From NCBI RefSeq assembly GCF_003992125.1, contig NZ_RQUY01000006.1:1-64000 (forward strand): DNA of 64,000 bases, given 5' to 3'. This document shows positions 18,261 to 27,478 of this stretch, piece by piece. Origin of the DNA: Veillonella caviae (GTDB taxonomy: Bacteria; Bacillota; Negativicutes; Veillonellales; Veillonellaceae). The notes under the pieces are model-generated. The model did not search any database and was not told the origin of the DNA. It saw only the letters and a program-made list of their open reading frames with translations. Made by a program: the position numbers and the translations under genes. Each line of letters starts with the position of its first letter. Within the stretch, counting starts at the first letter, position 1.

Positions 18261-19601
18261 ATGGACATTTATGTAATTATGCAAGTCGTCATTTTGTTTG
18301 GCGCTATTTTCCTCGGAGTACGTCTCGGCGGTATGGGTATTGGTTATGCTGGTGGCCTTGGCGTAGTGTTATTGAGTTTAGGTATGGGAATGTTCCCAGG
18401 GCAGATTCCGTGGGATGTTATTCTAGTCATCATGTCCGCTATTGCAGCCATTTGTGCATTACAATTGGCAGGAGGGCTAGATTACTTGGTACGGATTGCA
18501 GAAAATCTTTTACGCAAGAATCCAAAGCATATCAATTATTTAGCTCCAACGGTGACGTATTTCTTGACGATTTTAGCGGGCACAGGTCATACGGCGTTTT
18601 CCATGATTCCCGTTATTGTGGAAGTGGCAAAGAGCGAGAATATCAAGCCTTCGGTACCTTTATCCATTGCCGTAGTAGCTAGTCAAATCGGTATTACCGC
18701 CAGTCCTGTATCGGCAGCGGTAGTCGCAATGAGTGGATTTTTAGAACCTTTTGGCGTTAGTTATCCCATACTCCTTGCTATTTGTATTTCCACCACTTAT
18801 GTAGCAGTGCTCATTACAGCTTTTATCATGTCCAATCTTAGTAATAATGATTTATCTACTGACCCTGTGTATCGTGAACGTTTGGCTGCTGGTCATGTGT
18901 CGGTGCCACGCGAAAAAAACGGAGATTTTCAATTAAAACCACATGCGAAGACATCGGTATTAATCTTTCTCATCGGTGTTATAGCCATCGTATTTTATGC
19001 AACGGCTATCTCTAAAAATATTGGGCTCATTTCACCAGTTATTTTCGGCCGAAATGATGCCATTGTGGGCTTCATGATGACTATCGCCACAGCTATCACA
19101 TTATTCTGTCACATCGATACAGCGGATCTTGTGAATACTAGTACATTTAAATCTGGTTTGTCCGCTTGCGTCTGTGTGCTAGGTGTGGCATGGTTAGGGG
19201 ATACTTTTGTAAAAGGTCATATTCCTGAAATCAAAGCAGTAGCAGCTAATCTTGTAACTGCTTATCCATTTTTATTGGCAGTAGCGTTCTTTTTTGCTAG
19301 TACCTTACTGTACAGCCAAGCGGCTACTACACAAGCTTTAGTGCCAGCTGTTATCCTAGCTCTCGGCATTACACCAGAGCACACAGATAATGTGTATATT
19401 ATTATTGCATCTTTTGCAGCTGTGTCTGCATTATTCGTGTTGCCAACATATCCTACATTACTAGGGGCTGTACAAATGGACGATACAGGAACGACAAGGA
19501 TTGGTACATTTGTATTTAATCATCCATTCTTTATTCCTGGTGTATTGACAATTGCTATTGCAGTAGCTCTTGGGTTCGTTGTGGCGCCATTGCTGCTATA
19601 G
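18261..19601 (+). CDS. Anaerobic C4-dicarboxylate transporter (DcuA/DcuB family)
   Basis: This 446-aa inner-membrane protein has about 10-12 helices and exchanges or takes up fumarate, malate, aspartate or succinate under anaerobiosis. Family-like segments are ALQLAGGLDYLVRIAE, LAGTGHTAFSMIPVI and SQIGITASPVSAAVVAM. The length fits Dcu proteins (433-446 aa). AAGGAGG precedes the ATG. Monocistronic between two terminators. DcuA and DcuB cannot be separated from sequence alone. A succinate/malate exchanger fits a lactate- and dicarboxylate-fermenting anaerobe. Confidence 0.92.
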   Translation: MDIYVIMQVVILFGAIFLGVRLGGMGIGYAGGLGVVLLSLGMGMFPGQIPWDVILVIMSAIAAICALQLAGGLDYLVRIAENLLRKNPKHINYLAPTVTYFLTILAGTGHTAFSMIPVIVEVAKSENIKPSVPLSIAVVASQIGITASPVSAAVVAMSGFLEPFGVSYPILLAICISTTYVAVLITAFIMSNLSNNDLSTDPVYRERLAAGHVSVPREKNGDFQLKPHAKTSVLIFLIGVIAIVFYATAISKNIGLISPVIFGRNDAIVGFMMTIATAITLFCHIDTADLVNTSTFKSGLSACVCVLGVAWLGDTFVKGHIPEIKAVAANLVTAYPFLLAVAFFFASTLLYSQAATTQALVPAVILALGITPEHTDNVYIIIASFAAVSALFVLPTYPTLLGAVQMDDTGTTRIGTFVFNHPFFIPGVLTIAIAVALGFVVAPLLL

Positions 19602-19704
19602 AGGCAATGAAATAGCGATTATGATATAACAGTATATATCACGTTAGTACAGTAGTGATATTATATGAGTATAATAATGATACTATAGTAAAGATGATAT
19701 TATA

Positions 19705-19791
19705 AAAAAACGTAGCACCCTGTGTGGCATCTAATGATTAGCGTACAGATACGTCATCGTTAGGATGTATAACACAGGGCGCTACGTTTTT
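19705..19791. terminator. Large bidirectional terminator between dcu and lysR-type genes
   Basis: A 20-bp stem with one mismatch (19706-19725 with 19772-19791) encloses a 46-nt branched loop. Both ends are A/T-run flanked, so it can serve both convergent genes. The AT-rich stretch 19602-19704 shows no gene. Confidence 0.88.
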
Positions 19792-19851
19792 ATTTTTTTC
19801 TATTAAATTCTGTTGTAGCGCTTATTTTTTAGTACAGCTATTCTAGGGCAA

Positions 19852-20745
19852 CTATTGGGGGTAGTATTCTGCTGTAGCTACTTTTTCTGTTACTACATCG
19901 AGAAATTTTAACGCCACTTGGCTCATGGCACTGTCGCGACGCCATAATAATTGGAGTGGCAAAGAGATGGGATCTTCAATAGGGATAAACCGTAGATTGC
20001 TTTGGCTCGTATTGAGGATAGCATCCTTGCACAAGGCAATGCCTAATCCCGCTTGTACGAGACTAGATGCGGTGTACGGAAAGGTGTATACCGATGATAC
20101 ATTAAGCATCTCCAACGGCATGTTGAGCCAGCCTGCTACGATTTTGCGAATCATAGGGTGATTTGGCAAAATGAGCTGCTGTGTTTCAAAATCCTCGTGT
20201 TTTAAGACTTCTTTCAAATATAGTGGAGAGGAGTCCGGTACAAGGGCAGAGAATATATCCCACCATGGTAATGGCAAGGTGTTATATTTTTCCGTATCTA
20301 CAGGGCCTAAGATGATGGCGAAATCGATATCACCACTATCTAATCGTTTAAATGTGTCTTCTATAGTACCACTTAGGAAATTGAGATTAATCTGAGGATA
20401 TTCTTGGCGCAGTTGGTGAAAGGTTTTGAATAATTCTTCATTATATTGGCTATCTGTACCGCCTAAATACAATGTGCCATTGATTTCAGAAAAGCCTTCT
20501 AATGTTTCTCGCGTAAAATTGACGAGACCTAAAATTTCACGGGCTTTTTGATAAAAGAAATTGCCTTCTGTGGTTAAGGTAATATGTCTGTTACCGCGAT
20601 TCACTAATGGAGTACCCAGTTCTTCTTCTAAATCTTTTATCTGAATTGACAAAGCAGGCTGCGTCATATGTAACGCTTGGGCTGCTTTTGTAATATTGCC
20701 TTCTTTAACAACGGTTACAAAATATTGTAATGTGCGTAACTCCAT
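19852..20745 (-). CDS. LysR-family transcription regulator
   Basis: This 297-aa regulator has the LysR N-terminal helix-turn-helix (residues 1-60, with AAQALHMTQPALS as the core) followed by a periplasmic-binding-like effector domain (about 90-290). AAGGAGA precedes the ATG. It is divergent from the flavodoxin-fold oxidoreductase gene, so that gene and itself are the likely targets. The effector cannot be told from sequence. Confidence 0.9.
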   Translation of the reverse strand: MELRTLQYFVTVVKEGNITKAAQALHMTQPALSIQIKDLEEELGTPLVNRGNRHITLTTEGNFFYQKAREILGLVNFTRETLEGFSEINGTLYLGGTDSQYNEELFKTFHQLRQEYPQINLNFLSGTIEDTFKRLDSGDIDFAIILGPVDTEKYNTLPLPWWDIFSALVPDSSPLYLKEVLKHEDFETQQLILPNHPMIRKIVAGWLNMPLEMLNVSSVYTFPYTASSLVQAGLGIALCKDAILNTSQSNLRFIPIEDPISLPLQLLWRRDSAMSQVALKFLDVVTEKVATAEYYPQ

Positions 20746-21135
20746 AGTGTCTCCTTATACCTAGCTAAGTTGGGGGAATGTCATCACATCGATTTTTCCG
20801 ATAATTATTATACTAAAAAAAGCGATAATTTCGTGAGTATCTTTTAAACAAATTAATAGCATCAATTTATTGTTTTAAAAAGATACAAGTACTCTTTTCT
20901 ATTTGGAGATACAAGCTTTGTCATAAGTCTTTTAATCTAGTTAATATACTTATCAGCAGAGGTATCGAAGGCATATATAAATAAAATTTATACATGGCTA
21001 TAGATTTGATAAATTAGTGTTTTTAGATACAGATTGCTATACTAACATTATTAGGCAATAATATATGATGTAAATATTATATATTAGGCTTGAATGCTTA
21101 CTTTTACAAATGTAATGACATAAAGGAGTGTATGT
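20746..21135. other. 390-bp AT-rich divergent control region
   Basis: No gene is visible. CGATAATT occurs at 20799-20806 and 20823-20830 in direct orientation. An imperfect inverted repeat (about 20838-20853 with 20864-20884, arms starting TATCTTTT and ending AAAAGATA) lies next to it. Both are candidate sites for the divergent LysR regulator, without direct proof. AAGGAG precedes the downstream ATG. Confidence 0.5.
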
Positions 21136-21702
21136 ATGAAGAATGTATTAATTGTGTCTGGTCACACTAATTTACAAGACGATTCTTTTGCCAATAAATT
21201 GATTTTAGAAGATGTAGCTAAAGCATTGCCAAATGCAAGTTATGATTATTTAGATAGCCAGTATCCAGATTTCAAAATCGATGTAGCCGCTGAGCAAAAG
21301 AAATTGGAGACAGCCGATATTATCGTGTTGCAATTCCCTATTTTTTGGTACAGTATGCCAAGCATGATGGCTAAATGGATGGAAGATACATTCCAACATG
21401 GTTGGTCCCATGGTACTACAGGACACGCATTACAAGGTAAAAAATTGTTGATTTCTTTTACCACTGGTGCATCAGCAGATATGTACGTAGAAGGGGGCAT
21501 CCAAATGTTTCCAGTAGCAACTATGATGACTCGTTTTGAGCAAATAGCAAACCTTACAGGCATGGTATACGAAGGTTATGTATTTACTGGTGGCGTATCC
21601 TATGCAGGTCGTAAAGATTCTGAGCAAGTAGCTGCTATGAATGCTGCTTGTCACAATCATGCAAAACGCCTAGTGGCACGTATTGAAGAATTGGCTAAAT
21701 AA
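21136..21702 (+). CDS. NAD(P)H-dependent flavodoxin-fold oxidoreductase (KefF/MdaB-like)
   Basis: This 188-aa protein belongs to the Flavodoxin_2 group of FMN/FAD quinone or azo reductases. The N-terminal phosphate-binding region is VSGHTNL...DSFAN, and LQFPIFWYSMP is the conserved WY flavin loop. No signal peptide is seen, so it is cytoplasmic. The yciI-like gene starts 14 bp after its stop, so the two form an operon, probably under the divergent LysR regulator. Detoxification of quinones or electrophiles is a reasonable role (inference). Confidence 0.88.
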   Translation: MKNVLIVSGHTNLQDDSFANKLILEDVAKALPNASYDYLDSQYPDFKIDVAAEQKKLETADIIVLQFPIFWYSMPSMMAKWMEDTFQHGWSHGTTGHALQGKKLLISFTTGASADMYVEGGIQMFPVATMMTRFEQIANLTGMVYEGYVFTGGVSYAGRKDSEQVAAMNAACHNHAKRLVARIEELAK

Positions 21703-21716
21703 GAAAGAGTTACATT

Positions 21717-22016
21717 ATGTATACTATTTATATTGAAATTGATGTTAATAAAGTTCCTACAGGTAAAGCAGAAGAGATGTTAAATCAACATCGTGCATGG
21801 TTCAAAACATTTTTTGATGCAGGTAAATTTTTAATGCTCGGTCCATGTCCAGATGTGCCTGGTACAGGTCTCATCATTGCTCATGCTGAATCTCGTGAAG
21901 AAATTGAAGATATGCTTACATCCGATGCGTATTATGTAAATCAACTAGCTACTTACACCGTACATGAGTTTACAGTAACTATGTTCAACGAAAATATTAA
22001 GAATTACGTAGGTTAA
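21717..22016 (+). CDS. YciI-like (YCII domain) protein
   Basis: This 99-aa protein has the YCII fold: an N-terminal strand, HRAWFKTFFDAGKFLMLGP containing the conserved His, and AESREEIEDMLTSDAYY. The family is related to dechlorinating muconolactone-type enzymes, but most members have no known reaction. It follows the oxidoreductase gene at 14 bp, so a shared role in handling a reactive aromatic or quinone-like compound is possible. Confidence 0.82.
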   Translation: MYTIYIEIDVNKVPTGKAEEMLNQHRAWFKTFFDAGKFLMLGPCPDVPGTGLIIAHAESREEIEDMLTSDAYYVNQLATYTVHEFTVTMFNENIKNYVG

Positions 22017-22069
22017 TTGTATAGTCGTCCGAGGTCATATAATTTATATTGCAATTTAGGATTATAAGT

Positions 22070-22471
22070 TTATTTTTTGCAGTCTTTACAAATTCCTGCA
22101 ATTTCTAAATGGTGTTCTGTTACGGTAAACCCTGAGTCGATGAGTTCTTGTGGCATTTCCACAACAGGGCAATGGAGGAGGGGAATCATAGCACCGCATT
22201 CGGTACATACCGCGTAGTGGCGGTGTGTATGCGGTGTAATTTCATAGTATGCTATGTCGCTACCACGGAGTGTTGTTCGCGTTACGAGACCCTTAGTTTC
22301 TAGCATTTCCAAGGTACGATAGATAGTGGACATCCACGTTGTACTGCCAGTCCCTAATTGCTTTGCAATATCGATGGCAGTAATAGGTTTAGTGGATCTT
22401 GTTAAAACAGACCAAATGGCTTCGCGCTGTTTGGTCTTTTTTATGCCTTTTGGCCAATTGGGATGAGACAT
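22070..22471 (-). CDS. zur: Fur-family regulator, probably the zinc regulator Zur
   Basis: This 133-aa repressor has a winged helix (AIDIAKQLGTGSTTWMSTIYR...) and a C-terminal dimer domain with CTECG and CKDC, the structural zinc Cys pairs. The His-rich THRHY segment fits a regulatory metal site. Its place beside znuB, znuC and znuA points to Zur rather than Fur or PerR. I start it at 22471, where AAAGGAAA precedes the ATG; the frame extends upstream to 22528 without a binding site. Confidence 0.85.
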   Translation of the reverse strand: MSHPNWPKGIKKTKQREAIWSVLTRSTKPITAIDIAKQLGTGSTTWMSTIYRTLEMLETKGLVTRTTLRGSDIAYYEITPHTHRHYAVCTECGAMIPLLHCPVVEMPQELIDSGFTVTEHHLEIAGICKDCKK

Positions 22472-22558
22472 TGGTTTCCTTTCTATGATAATGTTACTTC
22501 TTAATGTATGTATTTTCGGTACTGGCATTGAGTGTTACACATCGATTGTGCATTGTAT

Positions 22559-23374
22559 TTATCTAACCCGTAATCGGCTCATGATAATTCGTATATTTTT
22601 AATCACTAATACTACTAACAAGATACCTACTGAGGTGAGTGACACAAAACCACCGGGTGCTACATTGAGGTAGTAGGATCCAAAGAGACCGATGACCATA
22701 GATAGTAAACTAAATCCAATGGAGCATAGTAAGGTGGTGCGAAATCCTTTTTCTAGTTGTAATGCAGAGGCCACTGGTAATGCAATCATAGCGCTCAACA
22801 CGAGGACTCCGACGATTTTGATGGAAATAGAGACAGCTGCTGCCATGAGAATGGCGAAAATATAGTTAATCAAATCCACCTTGACGCCAGCCACGCGGGC
22901 CGCTTCTTCGTCGTAAGCGATATAGAGAAGCGAGTTATATAAGAAATAGAGGGTCAGTATAGATAATACCGTAAGGGCTGCAATGCTAATCATATCGGTC
23001 GCATTTACAGTGAGGATGCTGCCAAAGAGAAATACATTGGCGTTAGCTTTCAGATGACCAGAACTAATCAATGTAATGGCCGTACCGATACTGAGGGATA
23101 AGATGATGGTGAGGATTAAATCGAGATGATGAGAGAAGTATTTTCTAAGAAATTCGATAAGGGCGCCACAGAGAGCAGTAAATAGGAAGGCTCCGATGAT
23201 GGGATTCGTATTTGTCAATAGTCCTAAGGTGATACCTGCTAGTGATGCATGGGACATAGTGTCACCAATCATACTGGATCTGCGGAGGACCATGAAAATA
23301 CCGATGCATGGGCAAATGAGGGAAATACAAATAGCTACAAAGAAGGCATTTTGCATAAAATCGTAATTAAACAT
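22559..23374 (-). CDS. znuB: Zinc ABC transporter permease
   Basis: This 271-aa membrane protein of the ABC-3 family has about eight or nine helices and moves Zn2+ (or Mn2+) across the membrane. Characteristic stretches include GDTMSHASLAGI and GVLVLSAMIALPVASA. I start it at 23374 with AAAGGAGG before the ATG; the start overlaps the end of znuC by 8 bp, so translation is coupled. Confidence 0.92.
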   Translation of the reverse strand: MFNYDFMQNAFFVAICISLICPCIGIFMVLRRSSMIGDTMSHASLAGITLGLLTNTNPIIGAFLFTALCGALIEFLRKYFSHHLDLILTIILSLSIGTAITLISSGHLKANANVFLFGSILTVNATDMISIAALTVLSILTLYFLYNSLLYIAYDEEAARVAGVKVDLINYIFAILMAAAVSISIKIVGVLVLSAMIALPVASALQLEKGFRTTLLCSIGFSLLSMVIGLFGSYYLNVAPGGFVSLTSVGILLVVLVIKNIRIIMSRLRVR

Positions 23375-24152
23375 GGTGCACCTCCTTTGTAGATACAGCA
23401 CTAGTGGGTGTACTGTTTTGGCAGACCTCGTTTGGTCCAGGTGTAGTACGATCTGACACATCAGTAAAGCATGAACAATTTGTATGTTCCGCCGAATTGG
23501 AGCGGTGCATGATTTCCTTCACATATTGTTCTGGCGAGCAAAGATGACCCTGGCCATTGGCAATGTGGTAAATACTTGTGGAGTTAGCGATAGCCATTTC
23601 AAGATTGTGTTCTACGGATAAAATAGCAATGCCGTACTTTATATTTAACTCTTTTAACAGACTATAGATACTTTCTTGGCTTTTTCTGTCAATGCCAGTG
23701 GACGGCTCGTCTAAAATGATGAGGTCTGGTTCACCGATGAGAGCGCGTGCAATAGATATGCGTTGTGCTTGGCCCCCCGATAATTTGCTAATGAGACGAT
23801 TTTTGTAATCTGCCATATTCGTAAGAGCAAGGACTCTGTCCACCTCGTTTTTATCTTTTATATGCAATAATTTGCGGTATGAATCTAGGATTTCTTGTAC
23901 AGTAATAGGAAATCCAGCGTGAGAAAAATCGTTTTTCTGTGATACATAGCGTAAATTATGGGTGCTCTTTGTAATGTGCCCTTTTATAGGTGTTAGGAAC
24001 CCTAGAATGAGGCGCAAGAGGGTGCTTTTACCACAACCGTTATCGCCGACGATGGAAATATAATCACCACGATGGACCGTGAGATTCATATCATTTAAGA
24101 TATACGGCGGTTCATTGTGATAGGAGAAATAAACGTGGTCTACAGTTAACAT
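23367..24152 (-). CDS. znuC: Zinc ABC transporter ATP-binding protein
   Basis: This 261-aa ATPase has Walker A GDNGCGKST (residues 36-44), signature LSGGQAQR and Walker B LIILDEPS. It powers ZnuB. The final 50 residues form a tail with several Cys, Thr and Ser (TNCSCFTD) that is longer than the core ATPase needs; it may bind metal, but this is a guess. First gene of the minus-strand znuC-znuB-zur unit, divergent from znuA. Confidence 0.92.
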   Translation of the reverse strand: MLTVDHVYFSYHNEPPYILNDMNLTVHRGDYISIVGDNGCGKSTLLRLILGFLTPIKGHITKSTHNLRYVSQKNDFSHAGFPITVQEILDSYRKLLHIKDKNEVDRVLALTNMADYKNRLISKLSGGQAQRISIARALIGEPDLIILDEPSTGIDRKSQESIYSLLKELNIKYGIAILSVEHNLEMAIANSTSIYHIANGQGHLCSPEQYVKEIMHRSNSAEHTNCSCFTDVSDRTTPGPNEVCQNSTPTSAVSTKEVHHV

Positions 24153-24168
24153 ACTATACTCTTTCTAA

Positions 24169-24239
24169 TTGACAAAATAATGGTAATGTTTATACTATAA
24201 CTATAATACAAATGCAACTGAGTCGCAAATGCAGTTGCG
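24169..24239. promoter_or_regulatory. Divergent znuA / znuCB promoters with candidate Zur operator
   Basis: Rightward: TTGACA (24169-24174), 16 bp, TATACT (24191-24196). Leftward: TTGCAT (24217-24212), 17 bp, TATAAA (24194-24189). The two -10 boxes overlap. GCAACTG (24214-24220) and CAGTTGC (24232-24238) form an inverted repeat, overlapping CGCAA-N6-TTGCG (24224-24239). These cover the leftward -35 box and lie just downstream of the rightward start, so one bound repressor would shut both. Confidence 0.6.
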
Positions 24240-24268
24240 GTTGTAGTATGTAAAGATAGGAGGTAACT

Positions 24269-25174
24269 ATGGTTAAAAAATTGGTAATGTTAATGATTGG
24301 TGTATTAGTGACTGCATGTCTAGCAGGATGCGGTGCGGATACATCGAAGAATGCAGGTAGTACGAAAGTTCAAGTAGTAACGAGTTTTAATGCCATGACG
24401 GAATTTGTAAAAGCTATTGGCGGTGATAAGGTAGAGGTATCTACAATCATTCCAGATGGTACAGAGCCACATGATTTTGAATTAAAACCGGAGAATATGA
24501 AACAATTAGCTAGTGCTAAAGTATTTGTCATGAATGGTCTTGGTATGGAACCGTGGGCAGAAAAAGCCATTGAGGCGGCAAAGAATAATCAACTTACTAC
24601 AGTTGTTGCTAGTGATGGCGTAGAGGCTATTAAAAATGAGGATCCAGAAGAAATTGAGGAACATGGTGATTACGACCCACACACATGGCTATCTTTAAAA
24701 AATGCAAAGGTAGAGGTTAAAAATATTAAGGATGCCCTTGTGAAAGCAGATCCTAATAATAAGGATTACTACGAAAAAAATTATAATGATTATGTAGCTA
24801 AACTAGATAATATGATTCAAACATATGAATCTCAATTTGCTAGTGTACCACATAAAAATTTTGTTACTGGACATGCTGCATTTGCATACCTTTGTCGTGA
24901 TTTTGGTTTAGCACAAAATAGCGTAGAAGATGTATTCGCTGAAGGGGAACCTAATGCGGCACAATTGGCAGAACTTGTGGCGTATTGCAAAGAGCATAAT
25001 ATTACTACTATCTTTGCCGAAGAGATGGCAAGCCCTGATGTATCTAAAACATTAGCTGATGAAGTAGGGGCAAAAGTAGAAACTATTTATACTATGGAAA
25101 GTAACGAAGATGATAAAACATACCTTGAAAGAATGGATGACAACTTGCGCAAAATTTTGGCAAGTTTAAAATAA
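24269..25174 (+). CDS. znuA: Zinc-binding lipoprotein of the ABC transporter
   Basis: This 301-aa substrate-binding protein (TroA/ZnuA family) is exported and lipid-anchored at Cys21 (lipobox LAGC). Metal-ligand motifs are visible: PHDFELKP, DPHTWLS, TGHAAFAYL and the EEMASPD region. An acidic, His-containing loop before DPHTW (EDPEEIEEHGDYD) is the typical zinc-collecting loop of ZnuA. TAGGAGG precedes the ATG. It is transcribed away from znuC-znuB-zur and should be zinc-repressed. Confidence 0.93.
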   Translation: MVKKLVMLMIGVLVTACLAGCGADTSKNAGSTKVQVVTSFNAMTEFVKAIGGDKVEVSTIIPDGTEPHDFELKPENMKQLASAKVFVMNGLGMEPWAEKAIEAAKNNQLTTVVASDGVEAIKNEDPEEIEEHGDYDPHTWLSLKNAKVEVKNIKDALVKADPNNKDYYEKNYNDYVAKLDNMIQTYESQFASVPHKNFVTGHAAFAYLCRDFGLAQNSVEDVFAEGEPNAAQLAELVAYCKEHNITTIFAEEMASPDVSKTLADEVGAKVETIYTMESNEDDKTYLERMDDNLRKILASLK

Positions 25175-25198
25175 TGTATTGCATTTATTCTTTAACTG

Positions 25199-26164
25199 CT
25201 ATGTGATTGTCTCATAATTAGTAAATAATAATTCTACATTATCTTCATCATATTCAATTTGTTCTGACCACCGTCTAATTTGCTCTGGCAAGTTATCATA
25301 CATACTAGCGGATAGAGTAATAAAGTGAGTAGCGTCTGTTGCATATTGGATTAATGCATATAAGGAATATTCGGACAACATATCAATTTGCCTATACATA
25401 ATATATTGATAGATTTTGTTTAGTTGTGATGCATGGGTTTTAATATATGATAACAAGTTTGACTTACATTTAGTGTCATTCGTTGCATGGGCAATTCTTG
25501 GAGTATCCATTTCACCGTTATATTCTGAGTCTTCTGTAGTGGTAAGATAATGTTTTAGATTTTCTAATTGCAGAGTCCATTGGTCATCGATGGGCTCTGT
25601 TTTGCTATACGTATTTATTAACTCTTGATAATATGTTAGTTCTAGTATAGGTTTAAAATTACAGAACTGAGGGTCTATGTCTAATGCCAATAATTGGAAT
25701 ATATTTTCTAGTATAGGCCTTTCATCGGCGTTGAATTCGCCATCGTCATCTTCGATGGTGAATGATAGATAATTATTCTCGTCGCTTAATAGACCTTCTA
25801 CAGAGGCTTCGCAGGATAGGCCAACGCCACATAACTCCAAGTCTTCCACATACTTATAAAAACGAGGATGCATATGGCAAGTCTGACACAAAGCATCTTC
25901 GCCTAGTTCTAATACAACGTGACAAAGACCGTCTTTGTTTAATAGAGCGCAAGAAGGCTGCTCATGGGAGAACACAAAATGGTGACCATCCTCATCAATA
26001 GTGATAGCTTTGCGAAGTGTATCACCTAAGGGTGTATTTAGCTGTTCATAGAATTCTGCCGTGTCCTTATCAATATCAATAGTCCATTTTTGACAACATG
26101 TATGATTACAATCACCTGCTTTGCATTGGAAGGTGTGATAAAAGGTGGGGTATAAGGAAATCAT
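25199..26164 (-). CDS. FliB-like Cys-cluster protein (lysine N-methylase family)
   Basis: This 321-aa protein shows the FliB/YkgJ-type cysteine cluster: CNHTCCQKW near residue 20, then CALL...GLCH and GEDALCQTCHMHPR around 75-105. FliB methylates flagellin lysines in Salmonella, probably using an iron-sulfur cluster. No flagellar gene is in this window, so the substrate here is unknown. It is monocistronic and ends 24 bp from the convergent znuA. Confidence 0.75.
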   Translation of the reverse strand: MISLYPTFYHTFQCKAGDCNHTCCQKWTIDIDKDTAEFYEQLNTPLGDTLRKAITIDEDGHHFVFSHEQPSCALLNKDGLCHVVLELGEDALCQTCHMHPRFYKYVEDLELCGVGLSCEASVEGLLSDENNYLSFTIEDDDGEFNADERPILENIFQLLALDIDPQFCNFKPILELTYYQELINTYSKTEPIDDQWTLQLENLKHYLTTTEDSEYNGEMDTPRIAHATNDTKCKSNLLSYIKTHASQLNKIYQYIMYRQIDMLSEYSLYALIQYATDATHFITLSASMYDNLPEQIRRWSEQIEYDEDNVELLFTNYETIT

Positions 26165-26241
26165 AGTATTTACTCACTTTATATAAACAATATATATGGT
26201 ACAAATTGTATCATAAGAATAGGTGTGTTGTGTATATACTA

Positions 26242-26280
26242 AGCCCCCTAATGGTATAGTTGTTATAGCATTAGGGGGCT
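26242..26280. terminator. Strong hairpin after alr
   Basis: AGCCCCCTAATG (26242-26253) pairs perfectly with CATTAGGGGGCT (26269-26280). It lies 5 bp past the alr stop. The T-run is poor on both sides, so it could also be an mRNA 3' stabiliser. Confidence 0.65.
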
Positions 26281-26285
26281 GTGTA

Positions 26286-27398
26286 TTATATATATTGTCG
26301 TGGTACTCGTTCTGAGAAACCGCAGAATATTTCATATGGAATCGTAGAGGCTAGTGCGGCGATTTCAAGGGCTGAAATGCTTTCGTGGCCTTGTGAACCT
26401 AAGAGGACTACTTTGTCACCTGGTTTCACAGTAATTGTACTCGGTACAGCTACCATAAACTGATCCATGCAAATACGCCCTACTACAGGGCAACGGGTGC
26501 CGTGTATGAGGACTGTTCCACGGTTGGATAAACTGCGTGGATAGCCATCAGCATAACCTACAGGGATAGTTGCTATGGTCATAGGTTCTGGTGTAACAAA
26601 GGTGCTTCCGTAACCAATTCCTTCTCCAGCAGGTAATTCTTGGACATGAACTACTTCGCTATGAAATGAGAGCACTGGTTTTAAACCAAGACGATTTGGC
26701 ACATCAAGGGAAGGCATGATGCCATATTGAATAATACCAGGTCGTGCATCGGTGAAGAGGCTGTCTTTTACAGACAGGAGCCCTGCACTATTAGCGAGGG
26801 AGAATCTATATTCATTATCTGGTCTGAATTGGCGAATATGGTCTACCATGGTGTGGAATTTCTCTGCTTGACCATGAGCATGGGTTTGATCTGCAGCATC
26901 TGCATTACTCATGTGAGAGAAAAAACCATCGATTTCAAGATATTCAAAGGATTCTACATATTGAATAAATTGGATTGCTTTTTCTGGTTGGATACCAATG
27001 CGATGCATACCTGTATCGACAGCAACGGCAACGGGAATCACCATATCGTGGTTGGCTGCTACTCGATTGAGCGCTTCTAAATCGGTAGATTCACATACAG
27101 CAGGGATGGAATTTGTATCTGCAACGAGTTCAAATGATTGAGGTCTTGTGAGTCCTAAGAGATAAATAGGCACCATAATCCCCGCATTGCGTAGAGGTAC
27201 TGCCTCTTCAGGAATGGCTACCGCTAAGGATTCGTAGCCTTCTTCGACGGCGATGCGACCCATCATGACGCTACCATGGCCGTAACCATTGGCTTTGATG
27301 ACTGCTGTCGATGTGCTCCATTCAGGGAGACTATCTTTAATTTTCCTCAGATTCTCGCGAACGAGGCTAGTATCTATAGTTAAATAGGTTGGTCTCAT
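26286..27398 (-). CDS. alr: Alanine racemase
   Basis: This 370-aa PLP enzyme interconverts L- and D-alanine for peptidoglycan. The PLP lysine is Lys35 in VIKANGYGHG and the second catalytic residue is Tyr263 in GIGYGST. GRICMDQFMV is the conserved substrate stretch. I start it at the ATG at 27398 with GAGGAG upstream; a GTG four codons earlier directly abuts that motif and is unlikely. Monocistronic, divergent from the hydroxyacid dehydrogenase gene. Confidence 0.95.
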   Translation of the reverse strand: MRPTYLTIDTSLVRENLRKIKDSLPEWSTSTAVIKANGYGHGSVMMGRIAVEEGYESLAVAIPEEAVPLRNAGIMVPIYLLGLTRPQSFELVADTNSIPAVCESTDLEALNRVAANHDMVIPVAVAVDTGMHRIGIQPEKAIQFIQYVESFEYLEIDGFFSHMSNADAADQTHAHGQAEKFHTMVDHIRQFRPDNEYRFSLANSAGLLSVKDSLFTDARPGIIQYGIMPSLDVPNRLGLKPVLSFHSEVVHVQELPAGEGIGYGSTFVTPEPMTIATIPVGYADGYPRSLSNRGTVLIHGTRCPVVGRICMDQFMVAVPSTITVKPGDKVVLLGSQGHESISALEIAALASTIPYEIFCGFSERVPRQYI

Positions 27399-27430
27399 GC
27401 TAGTATTCACTCCTCATATACATTATCTTT

Positions 27431-27478
27431 ATTGTATAACTTTTTCGAAAATACTCAATACTTTTGTGAAAGTTTCAC
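27431..27478 (-). promoter_or_regulatory. Predicted alr promoter and upstream palindrome
   Basis: On the minus strand TTGAGT (27458-27453) and TACAAT (27436-27431) are 16 bp apart. Directly upstream, GTGAAA-G-TTTCAC (27466-27478) is a perfect 13-bp palindrome, a plausible regulator site. Confidence 0.5.
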
